Source: Malurus cyaneus samueli (taxonomy: Eukaryota; Chordata; Aves; Passeriformes; Maluridae). Taken from it: a stretch of 64,000 bases of DNA. Of this stretch, positions 13,183 to 24,347 are shown piece by piece. The DNA lies in NCBI GenBank assembly GCA_009741485.1, contig CM019236.1, forward strand, positions 35,357,458 through 35,421,457. The letters are read 5' to 3'. Position numbers and translations under genes: made by a program. Under the pieces are notes generated by a model. It had not been told where the DNA came from. It saw only the letters and a program-made list of their open reading frames with translations, and did no database searches. How positions within the stretch are numbered: position 1 is the stretch's first letter; every line of letters begins with the position of its first letter.

Positions 13183-14393
13183 TGTGCTGTATCATGCAGC
13201 TGTTAGATTAAGATTTTTTTGATGCTTCTATGGAGTCAGAAAAGACACTAATTTTCAAGGACAGTGCTCAAATGAGAATCTGGTTGGTAAAGGCCCAAAC
13301 AGGGACAATTTCCATAGTGTAGCTACAAAACTTACAGTCTACCTTGACTCAGGAAATTATTGAGAAGGTATATGCTAAGGTTTTCTATTAGCAATATACA
13401 ATTGATCTGTTAGTTAAACAGAATTTCTATTTATTCTTGATGCTGCTACCTAATTTTACCTTCAATGGCTGCCACTATAACTTGCTTATCGTTTTAGACA
13501 AAACAGGATATTAAATACTTTAACTCTTCCTGTCACTACAAAGTAGCACAACCAGCATAGATTTCAGGTCCTATATTTTCTAAATTTCTAATGTATGTCC
13601 TGTGATGGTGTTCAATCAATAATTTCCTGATTCAGGTCTTGAGGCAAGTTGATGTTCTCCAGCCTCAGAGGTCTGAAAGTTTCTGTGGTATCAAAATGCT
13701 ATTTTTTTAATTAATCTTGTAAGAAATTGACAAACAGGCCCTCTCATAATCCCCCCGAAAAAAAAGACTCTAATGGAAAATGCAAAAATAGAAAACAGAG
13801 AAAAGAAAATTAAGAAGTAAATAGCAACCTAAAAGATAAACTGGAGTGTACCATGAAAAATTTGATAAGGAAAATGTCCATATATTCTCTCTGTAGAGAC
13901 TTCCAAATAGATAAAAGGTGGATCTGTTTTAAGTAAACCCTCTAAAATAAAAATTCTAAAAAAATACGTGTAATTAGCTTAAAACTAGAAACACTTGTAA
14001 TACTTCAAGTACTGTGAGGTTTTCAATACTTAACACTAAAATGCAGCACTTTCTAAAAACAAAAGAAAAAGCAAACAAGCAAAAAGCTGTTTTGAGAATA
14101 CACGTTCAAAACTCCTTGGAAACATGCAAGAAGAAGTGGGCCAAGACCAGCACCACCTTATTTTGTTCATCCCTTCTTCTTGTCCTGACACAGCATGCTT
14201 ATGGACTGGAGACCTCATCAAAGAATAAAAGGCCCTCTAAGAGCATTCTTTCCATTACATAAATGAATGGTGGAATATCATTGGGTAAGGTGTTCGTTTC
14301 TTCTCCTATACAGTGAAGAGCAAGTTTGATTATTTCCTCCCTAATGCAATCTGGAACCAGGGTTCAGCCTGTTGGCCTGAAAGACAGTTACTT
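13183..14393. other. Unannotated single-copy DNA left of the duplicated block
   Basis: AT-rich and without a recognised feature. It has no second copy in the window; similarity to the later sequence begins abruptly at 14,394. Confidence 0.65.
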
Positions 14394-14816
14394 CTCTGAT
14401 GTCTTTAGATTTACCTTGTGCCCATCATATTTTCTACATAATATAACATATTATTTTCTACATAACATCCATAATATTACCTTGGTATAGGTACCCAGAC
14501 AGGAAGGAATGCAATAACTACATTAATTCTTTGAGGAACAGACCAAAATTGGTCTGTTTCTTTAAGAAAACAGATACCTGGTATAATGAGGCTTAGCTAG
14601 AGGAGCTATATATGTGTTTTACCACTTTTAGAAAAGCAATTTTTCTTAGCTGTCTGATTTTATTCCTTTTTTATTTCTTTAAGAAAAGAGGAAGGGAAAG
14701 CAAAGGAGTAAGAATGTGAAAAAGACTCAAAGGCTAATCAACTTCAAGTAATTTTAAAAACTTTGTGTTTTAACAGGAAGTCAGGCAGTTGAGGATTGAA
14801 AACAATATATATTTAC

Positions 14817-17259
14817 ATAGATTCAGACAATCCAATACAAATGAATTGGTAACAATAACCCCCCAACTCAAATAAATTTCAGTCTTTAAAAAAAAAAACA
14901 ATACCACTGTTTTTCTCAGACTCATCAATTAAACTTTCATAAGGCAGAAAGCATTTCCATGAACAGACTATATTAGAAAACCTGAGTTTAACAGTAAGAC
15001 AGACAGTACCAACAACTTTTCCTGTCCAATAGTTAGAGCCAGCTGCAGAAGTGTAGCCCCTCACAAATGGAAAAAAAAAAATCTGTGTCTCCCATATGTT
15101 TAGACATTTAAGAAGCGATTTAGTGGCAGACATTCAAAGGTGGAAGTCAAATGTAAAACAAACACTTTAATGAGCCACTAAATGGAAATTATCCCAACTG
15201 AAACCAAGGTGAGTTTTGCCATTGCCTTCAGATTTTCATATCAAACCTTCTATTTCTACACTGGCTAAAGAAGATGAACTGATAATTAGCATATAAAACA
15301 TATGATTCAGAAGGGCCCATAAGCAGGGTCTGCACAAAGAGGTTCTCTATCAAATTTTTTAATACCAACATTTATTGCATATAAAAGAGACAATGTAGTG
15401 AATACAGCATGAAGCTGCAGCTAACTTGTCCTCTTATAAAGCATCTTAGATAATGCCATTCTAAAGAACCTACCCATATCCCACTTTTCTCCATACTAAA
15501 ATGAATTTTACTAAATTACTCACCATTATTCATATTTTACCCACTGATATATTTTCACGTTTCACTAACAAACTACTCCTACATTCATGATATCCCGTCA
15601 CTCCACATCATTGCAAAGCAGTTTGATCAAGTTAGTCAATGCCTTCAGATCTTTCTGTACTACCTGCTTATTGTTCTGACTTCTATTACTTATTCCTTGC
15701 AGTTTCCATTCGATACCATCCTTATGCCTTCACCTTTAATTACATCCTTAATTGCTTTCATTTGATGCAAAATACCACACTACCTTCCACTTGTATTTAA
15801 CAGACCTTCTTTAAATTTTGTGGATTGGCTGCTCATCCATGTGCTGAATTTAAAAAAAGTTAACAAGCATTAGCATGTCTATCCAGCTTACCCGACTTCA
15901 TTAGCTGCATGAGAAATCTTTCTCCTACTGTTCATCATAAACTGTTTATGTGATGGATTTAACACATTATTCAGCAATGACTGACTTTCCAACCACATAT
16001 AATATTATTCTGGCTTTCATATGAGAAATAAAACATTTCTAAGTATCTCTGTATTTTGACTCAGCAGCTAAAACACAGATTAAACAAACTCTTTGCTCCA
16101 GAAAGCTGAAATATTAAGTCAGTCTAGCCTTAATGATGGCAGACGGAGTTAGGTCATAGAAGTCATGGAAGAGACAACTTTAAAGTTGATTCAGTGGCAG
16201 ACCATTCACAATTTCTTCTGCATTCCATCAAAGGATTGGTTTGGCTTCATTTTCCTTAACTCAGGATTTTATTTGCATACGTACAGTGTCTATGTCCTAT
16301 GAAATACAAGGTTCAGAAATACAAGCTTATGAACAACTGGTAAGCAGAGTTTATCTAAAATGGTTTTGTTAGAATAGAAAGACCACTCTTCTATTAGACT
16401 TATAAAATAAATTGTCTATTTTATCTTTCATCACTGTTGGTAAATTATTCCTAAATTCCCTTCCAATTATTTAATTATTGTAGGCTCCATTTGATGCTAT
16501 TTTACTAGTCACCTTGTTGCTGACCAGAAGGTGTAATTTTAAACAGTTTATGAAGTTTACTCTGGTCTTCTACTTCCAGTCTTCTTTACTTATTTAAAAA
16601 TAGCAAAACAGAAAAGAGCTTTAAAAATGGATTTCTGGAGAGTAGAAGCATCATTAAAAGGAAAAACATGAACCAAAAAAAGTAATAATCACTTCAGCAA
16701 CTTTATCAAGAAAGACTTTCTTTGTAAGAGCCATAATAATGAACTTAAAACTTTATTTACTGAGCTTGGAAAATTAGAATATTTATTCCTAAGACGTACT
16801 TACGATGTTTTAACAATGACGATCCTAAATGGCTTTCCACAAGGAGAAAAAAAAACCAACTTCATGATATAATCATTTTCTGTATAAGCTTTCATAGTGA
16901 GCAGGACCCATGATCTCTGAAGTCTGTTATACATTAATGTGAGTTTCATGTGTACCGGCAATTATAATCTATTATAATATATGAATCCATGTCCCGGTTC
17001 AATAACTATTTATGCTAGCATAAGCCCACCTCAAAGCAACATAAAAATTACTTATGGCATTTACTACCAAGAAAAAAGATCTAACAATTAATGCAATGCT
17101 ATTAATTTTTCTATTTTATGCTGTTTAGAACTGTACTCCATTGTTTGTTTTGCTGACAATGGCAGTTTAAGATTTAGAGTATCTGGTTTAATCTCTTTTC
17201 TGTCAATGGTATCTTAGACTTAAGGGACCTATATATTTGTCTAAATCTTGTTATATGCA
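14817..17259. other. Unannotated interior of the duplicated block, left part
   Basis: AT-rich, with no recognised repeat or gene. The same sequence recurs at about 30.0-32.5 kb in copy 2. Confidence 0.6.
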
Positions 17260-17697
17260 TTCCCCTTCTTCCTGTTACTTAGCACACTTTGGTGGTACAG
17301 CTCAGCTCTCCTGCCAGGTACCTGCCCCTGCAGGCCCTCTCCTGTTTGTTCAGGACACGTTCCCTGCTCCCCAGCTGCAGTGCTTCACAAGCCACAGTGT
17401 GGAACAAAATGCCTCACCACGGGCTGCACCAGCGGCTGCAGGGGACCCTGTGCCCTGGTGCCAGCGTCACCTTCTCCTTCTTGTCAGACCCTGGTGCCGG
17501 CAGCTCTGCCTCTCTCACATTTTGTTTCATGCTTCTCTGTTAAGAACTGTTTTGCTTTTTCTTAAATAAGGTTTCCCAGAGGCACCAGCATCTTAGCTGG
17601 GTAGGTTCGGTCACATCCTGCAGTGGGGCAGCTGGAGAGAGCTTGCACAAGCTGTGTCCATGCCAATACCATCAGAACCCTGCCACATAAACACCAT
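17260..17697 (-). mobile_element. GC-rich LTR remnant (copy 1)
   Basis: An isolated GC-rich island in AT-rich DNA. It contains 'caccacgggctgcacc', 'tctgcctctctcacattttg', 'cttaaataaggtttcccaga' and an end like 'ccctgccacataaaca', matching the layout of the larger LTRs at 26.8 and 50.5 kb. By comparison with those, its sense strand is the minus strand. It is shorter than they are, so it is truncated on the left as written. The overlapping + strand frames of 84-110 codons here are composition effects, not genes. Confidence 0.65.
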
Positions 17698-18339
17698 ATT
17701 TCCACCCCTCACCACTGTAAGCGCATGATTAAGAACTGTTGTTAAAATATACATTCATCAGACAACCTTCATAAACTACAATTACATCATCAACAACAAA
17801 AAGGTTCCTCATACCAAAATCAAAGCAATATTGTATCAACACTGGCAAAAAGTAGACAATTCACACACATTGGGAAGCTCCACCCCTCCTCTCTTCACCA
17901 CTTTACTACAACAAATGCTTCTACACAGACATTGCATCTTTCATCAATATCCAGTCTAAGTGTTGCCCATTACCACTTCCAATTGCAGCCATTACCTTGA
18001 ATTCCTCAAGCTTCCCTTTGAATGTCAAAAAAAAACATGGTAAGTCTTCCCTTGCCTTTCACACATTCCCCTCTCTTTAGGCTGTGGAGACAAATAAAAA
18101 CAAGGTGAAAAGGCTCACAGATAAAGAGGAAAACAGTTTCATAACAAAAGTAAGAGTAGTGTATGTGAGTAAAGCAAGAAGAGGGATTATTTCACTAGTT
18201 CCCCTGGGCAAACAGGTATCCAGACACTCACTGAAAAGAAGAGACTCAGCACACCTAATGGTTACTTGGAAAATGACCAAACCACAAATGTCTCTTCTTC
18301 CTAATCCTTTGCTTGAGCTTTTATCGACAGGCATGGATT
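17698..18339. other. Unannotated DNA between LTR remnant and CR1
   Basis: Nothing recognised. Antiparallel open frames of 85 and 115 codons overlap around 18,077-18,431, and the longer one runs into CR1 sequence; neither resembles a known protein. Confidence 0.55.
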
Positions 18340-18508
18340 CATATAATCATAGAAAATTTAGGTTGGAAAAGACCTTTGAGTCCAAATATAAACCTAACAG
18401 AGCCAAATGCAGCATGAAATCATGTCCCTAAAGGCTAAATCTACATGTATTTAATATTCTTCAGGGATGGTGACTCAGCCATGCCATTTCCTGGGCATCT
18501 TGTTCCAG
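18340..18508 (-). repeat. CR1 LINE 3' fragment (copy 1)
   Basis: It carries the reverse-complement CR1 tail signature: 'ataatcatagaaaatttagg', 'ttggaaaagacctttgag', 'atataaacctaacagagcca', 'gatggtgactcagccatgcc' and 'cctgggcatcttgttccag'. The octamer-like end at the left places the element on the minus strand. It is cut off at about 18,508, where an LTR fragment begins. Confidence 0.85.
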
Positions 18509-18803
18509 GTGTCATGGGTTATCCTATCTGCCAGTTTGGACCAGCTGCCCCAACTGTGCCCCCTCCTGATCTCTTACCCACTCCAAATGTCTCGACATTT
18601 GAGGGAAGAAGGGGCAGAGAGAGAGAAAGCCTTGTTGTTGTGAAAGCACTGCTCAGCAATAGCCCAAAGATTGGTGCTTCATCAATAATGATGTCATCGA
18701 CATTTTAGCCAATGTAAAGCACAGGTTCCAACAGGCTACTATGAAGACAGTTAACTTCATAAGTTAACTTCATAACTTGATCCCAGACAAACCCAGTTCT
18801 GCA
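18509..18803 (-). mobile_element. ERVL-type LTR fragment abutting CR1 (copy 1)
   Basis: Read on the minus strand this matches the family seen at 8,562-9,127: the LTR start near 18,803, a 'gttaacttcata' duplication, a block complementary to 'agggggcacag', and 'ccaaactggc'. It stops soon after the equivalent of the 'ggccaaaggga' region, so about half of the LTR is present. The 13-bp motif 'agttaacttcata' is tandemly doubled near 18,748-18,775. Confidence 0.7.
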
Positions 18804-21800
18804 TGCAATTAACAGTCTTGTCATGTATTTTTTTCATTTATTTACCCAGACAGAGTATTTTAGTAAATAAATGAAGGTATTTCTCTGAGGGTATTTCAGT
18901 TCCAACACAGAAAATTTTTGCTAGAGAGTGAAGCTCTGAAATCATACCAGCACAATTTGCAGAAAAATTTCTCTGCTTGTGGGAATTCAGCTGACTAGTC
19001 TACAGGGATATAAACAGACTGAAAAACCTTTTTTGAGACATCATGATATAGTGGACAAACCCTCAAATAGGTGTTGATTTAAATGTGAATTTGTTTGCTG
19101 AGGAGGCACCTTCCTTTATAATTCCATTGAGATTCAAGACTAAAGTGATATTACATGTTAAATTGACATGACAACTAACTCATTTATTTTAATCCAAATT
19201 TTTCAGACTTCACCAACCAAAACTGTAGAAAAGGGTGCTAAGTTAAGACTGGAAGCTTAGATGTAGACAGTGCACATTTGGCTCTCAGAATCAAATCTCT
19301 CAAAAACAAATATCAGAGGAACATATCTAAAATTTTATTTGCAATAAATTACAGCAAACATCCAATTATGATAACATGCCATGACATATATTCATCCCCT
19401 TTGAGTTAAGATTAAAGACGCCACACAGGAAGCAAAATATTTGTCTAGCCAAATATAAAGTTCTCCTCCCTACATATGGAAGTTTTCTCAGATTTTGCTG
19501 AAACATTTGAAGATCCTACTCTGATTGCTCACAGTTTCTTGCCAAGCCCAACAAAAGGAAAGGGGAATTTTGAATCAGCTAAGTAAATCCTACTATATTT
19601 CTCAAATTCTTTCTGGGAAGATAAAAGTAATTTATTTGTAGTGCCTCCTTTTTCCAAGGATGTAATTTACACAGTGCTGAATGAAGAGGTAATTTGATCT
19701 GCTAATCACTCTGACTAAAACTATAAAACTCTTAATTGCCTTTCATTTACATATTTATTTCTCATTTTTCTCTGGAAAACATCCATTCTGTTCTGGTTTT
19801 GATGCAGTGGGTTTGTAGATTGACCTACTTCCAATTTTTGTTAATGCTGACACATATTTTATTTTCTTTGGTAAAGAGCAAACAATAATGAAACAGGTAA
19901 TCAGCACAGATGTAGGTCACCAAAAGTGTCCCAGTTTTGTTAGTGTTCTCTGCTAAGAGCAATACAAATTGCTTGGATTTTTAGGTATTCAAAAACAAAG
20001 AGACAATCCCAACCCTGATCCCAAAATGAATACTACAATCTTTGCCTATGACAACATATGATCCACATTAAAATTCACCACAGTATTCAGAAATATGTTC
20101 AGATTTGTTGCATCTAGATATGGTGATGAAGGGCAAAACAGAATTGAAAGAATCAATCAGTACTTAAGTAACTGCTTGCAGTGAAAAAATAATCTGATAT
20201 AATTACTTCAGTCTCATGACACTTTTATCCCAATACTGGAGAGCAATTGTTTTAGGAACAAGTAACAGCTTGAAACAGTCAAGGTAGGTAACTAGATAGG
20301 GGCTACTTAGAAGCAAGGAAGAAGGCAAGAAGCAGAAGCAGAAAATAAGGGACAGATGCTGTTAGCCCAATTTGCCTCCAGCACATGCAGACATGCCACG
20401 CTTTTCTGATTTAACATGCTTTAACCACACCAGGTAGGAAGCTCACACAAACACAAGTTTGTTTTCCTTCATGCTGTATTATGATTTGTTTGACTACTAG
20501 TAGTAGCAGTTCTCTTCCACCTGCGATGCTCTACACAGTCTTGATAGGAAAAAGCAATGATTTCCAGCTCTACAGTCCTGCAAATCTGAATTCTTCTACA
20601 AGTGTTTTTCAAAAAATCTCATTTAAACACCATATTAAACAGGAAGAGGTGTGGGATTAGCAGCTTGGAAAACTACAGCCAGAGCGATGACACTTGCCTG
20701 ACACAGAGAAACCTGAACAGAGAAAAAGAAAATTCAGCTCATTAGTACTCCAGGGATTCTTCCACAAATTCTGTCTCAGCTATGTTAAAAAGATGGGAGA
20801 GAAATGTTGATCCAGACTGTGCTCATCTTCCAGTAGAATATCTTCTTAAGGTATTTAATTTTAAAAGCTAAAGACAACATTCCTGTGTTAGGAATATAAA
20901 TGATTAAAGAGTTGGTCGGTAAAACTCAAAAGTTCCACATGTATACCCCCCACCCATCATTAATGGGTTTAGATGAAGTTTAGATGCAACAGATCTTTTT
21001 AGCAGAGCAGCTGACCATTATTAAAACCTATATCAAAATACATGTTCTGAGTCCCAGTCACCTCTTGTCTTCTTGGGTCATTTCATCTCAGGGATCTCAT
21101 TATAGATCTCTTTTGAGAAAGCAGCAATATTAATATTTCAGATACACATTATGTTAATTAAGTAATATTTTCTAGATTGTTTTGAAGTACTACTTTCAAG
21201 TGTATGCAATACCAGCTAACTTAAAAGAGTGATCATACTTACTAATTCTCCTCTACTTTCTCTGAAGTTTAATTGTATTTTATCCCTTATTTTGTGATGT
21301 TAATCAAGCAAGAAAAAACTCATGTACTTTAGAAAGACAACAAAAAAAATATTCTGAGAAAGCATGGTTCATCAAATTTACATAGTCACCTAAACCCTGT
21401 CTTTAGGATAACAAATATTCTTTCAATTATCAGTCTTGTATACACCACAATTTATTTCTTGAAATAAATTCAAGTGAGGCAGTGAGAATGAGATGTACAA
21501 TTAGCCAAATCAAAGAATATCCATATTTGCATAATATTTTTTTAATAAAGCAAATACTAAAATAACAGATAAAACTTTGGAATTAATACCTTCCTTCATT
21601 TTAAAACAAATTCTGCAGCACCAAATGATCTGTCATCTTCACTAAATAAATTGGCACACATGATGCTGGCATACTGGCAGAATAAAAGAGGTTTTGTCCG
21701 CAGTCCTTCTCTCAGATATCTTATAATTGAAAGGACATGTATGGTATATTATAATTGAACGTGCATGTATGGGATCTTAAACACATAAGACTAATACAAA

Positions 21801-22460
21801 TTTAGCCAGAGTAAATAACTCCTAATAATTGGATTTTTCCCCTTTTGGCACTGCTTTTAGATTGAAGCTTTTTAGATGCACTAACAAATTTAGTGGTTTG
21901 GGGAAAGAGGGTTTGGGTAGAAGTAAAAATAAAATCAATATGTTTGACCTTTTTTACTGATGACAATTATTGATCAAAGATGAAAATGCCCTTGATTATT
22001 TTATACCTGCAAAAGAGATAGGCAATGCACTCTTGTTTCTCCTGTAGAGCACAATTGTCATTTCCACACTACTCAATGTATCCACACATCCGCACAACTC
22101 AAAACCAAAATATTTTAAATTTTTTTCTTAGAATAGTAGAGTCGTGCATCTCAGAAGGAGATTGCTGATGGAAAACTCACTCACTCTCCAACAACAGAAA
22201 CATTTGTTGATTACATACTGAGGCATTTTTCATGGAATAAGAGAGGTTAAACTTTCAAAGGAAAAGTGACAGGTTTTCAGTTCAGATGAGCAAGTTCCAG
22301 TCCTTTTAGAAGATCAAGTCTTTAATATTCTTCCACTCCTCTCTGGCAATGCAAGAATGGTATCTCGTATTAAACTAATGCCTTTAAACTGTCTTAAAGG
22401 CTGCCTCAAATCAAATTCAGAGCCAGTTCTAGTAGAGTCCAGACACAAAATAATTCAGTG
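18804..22460. other. Unannotated interior of duplicated block
   Basis: AT-rich with no recognised feature. A small imperfect tandem duplication lies around 21,720-21,775, where 'tataattga' and 'catgtatgg' recur in order. The two copies of the block are almost identical across this stretch. Confidence 0.6.
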
Positions 22461-22893
22461 ACAGAATCTTAAAATATAGGATGTTTGGTTTGGAAGGAAT
22501 CTTAGAATTATAGGATAGTTTGGTTTAATGACTGTCTAGTTAAAACTCATGTTCGTGGGCAGGAACAACTTGCACCAGACCAGGCTGTTCAAATCCCCAC
22601 CCAATCCAGCCAACAACGTTTCCAGGGATAAGGCATCCACAGTTCTCTGGGCAATTTGTGCCAGTGTCTCATCACCCTCCTATTAAAGAATTCTTCCTAA
22701 TATTTATTCTAGACCTACTATCTTTCAGTCTAAAGCCACAACCTCCTGCCCTACCATTACATGAACCTCTCCAGGTTCATCTCTTTAGGTGCTGATAGGT
22801 TGCTGTAAGGTCTCCACAGAGCCTTCTCCAGGCTGAACAACACATGTCTCTGAGCCCATCTTCACAGGAGAGGTACTCCAGCCTTCTGATCAT
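22461..22893 (-). repeat. CR1 LINE fragment, ~430 bp (copy 1)
   Basis: The longest CR1 fragment in the window. On the + strand it reads through the CR1 complement: 'gggcaggaacaacttgcacc', 'agaccaggctgttcaaa', 'tccagggataaggcatccac', 'gaattcttcctaatattta', 'tctttcagtctaaagcca', 'gtctccacagagccttctcc' and 'ggagaggtactccagccttc'. The tail end lies left, so the element is on the minus strand. The first about 50 bp hold a repeated 'ggaatcttagaattatagga'-like motif and differ between the two block copies. Confidence 0.92.
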
Positions 22894-23480
22894 CAAACAC
22901 AATCAAATCATACATTCCAGCAAACATAATATAGAACAGAAGACGTTGTGACTAGGTCCAGCACAAAGAGATCATTAAGGTTTTGGGGCCTAGAGGGATA
23001 AACTCGAGCTATCAGGAATAAACAAAATCTAACTTGAATAAAAGCCAAAAGGTTTTTAAAAAGAAGATGAAAGTTCTGTAGAAGCCAAAGCCTTCTGGAA
23101 ACAAAACAACACAAGAAATTCTAACAATGTTTTCATCTGTTTCTGCAAACAATAAATACCCTTTTAGGGTAAATCTACCAAAAGCTGTTATTCTGAGAGG
23201 TTCAGATGTTGATCCATTACTCAGGCAGACTGTGTAACTATGGAACTCTATCACAGAAACTTTAGGAAAATGTACTTTGCATAAAATAGCGATAATGTGA
23301 CAACATAGCCATATTTTTCTTTAGAGACCAAACAGAAGCACAGACACTCAGAGAAGGGAAATGACAAAATTTTACAGAGGGCTATGGATTTAAAACCTAG
23401 CTGATTATAAATCCAAATTATAAGTTACCTGAAAGGAAAAAAGTCAGAAATGTAAGAGGAAGTCTTAAAAATAGTGTCAT

Positions 23481-23551
23481 ACAAATATCAGGGGCCCTTG
23501 CAGTTTAAAATGAGTCACAAATATCAGGGGTTCCTCAGTTCAAAATGAGTC
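23481..23551. repeat. Two-unit 36/35-bp tandem repeat with TGAGTCA motifs (copy 1)
   Basis: The units begin 'acaaatatcagggg' and end 'aaaatgagtc'. Each completes an AP-1 consensus TGAGTCA (23,511-23,517 and 23,546-23,552). The same pair is at 38,693-38,763 in copy 2. Whether the motifs are bound is unknown. Confidence 0.85.
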
Positions 23552-24132
23552 ACATGAGAAACTTGTGGACTCTGTAGGACATGGTCAGCATGACTAAAAA
23601 TTTTTCCTACCTAGCAGTTTCCAAACCATAAGGGTGTGTGGTGCTCAGAAATTCAAAGGCTTGTTCAACCCCTCCAATGACAAACAGACAGCATTAAATC
23701 AAGACAATGCACAAAGATTGTGCAAAGGAGCATAAAGGTGTAGATGTACTACTACATGTTGAATTTAAATGCCCTGATGTACATGTAAGTAGTTAACAAT
23801 AAGCATAGAAATAAGTTCTCTGTGACCTTCTCCAAGAAAGGTAGCTCTCAGAATTCTGGCTGTGGTCAAAAATTGCTATGTCCTGCTGATGCATATGAAT
23901 GTTTAGTTAGTCACGCAGAGGAAATGGTTTTTGTCAGTAACTGACTGACATAAGAAAATTAGTGCCTTCATAAAAGCTCTCAGGGAAAGGCAGTGACTGA
24001 CTCTGACTCTTATATGTAAGAAATTTAATGACGTTCTCAAAAGATGGAAGGTGAACATAGTACAGATCCTGAGAATATCACCATTCTTTTTCCGGTTATC
24101 AGAACCTTATTCAAATTTAGAAATGTACCTGT

Positions 24133-24347
24133 CATCTTGATCAAAGATATCCTGCTTTGATGAAATCAAGGCCGAAATTGCCTTGACTGAAGATGTGGAG
24201 GAAGAGAGTCTTTTAAGTGATGACTTCTCAGTTCTGGATAGGTAATTCAGAAGCATCAGGATGGTAGCAGGAAGTGTTCTAGAAAATACGTTCTAAAATT
24301 ATTTTAATTTAGGGATTAAAAAGCAAAAATATAAAAAAGTGCATTGT
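24133..24347. other. 215-bp segment present only in copy 1
   Basis: Copy 2 passes directly from 'aaatgtacctgt' to 'gaactaagctg' (around 39,342), skipping this segment. The junction shares the 3-bp microhomology TGT. The sequence is not a recognised repeat and has no flanking target-site duplication, which favours a deletion in copy 2 (a haplotype indel or assembly drop-out) over an insertion in copy 1. Confidence 0.9.

Noticed and set aside
17237..17569. Frames of 84-110 codons that recur exactly at 32,442-32,774
   Set aside because: Exact recurrence comes from the duplicated block, not from selection. The DNA is an LTR remnant.
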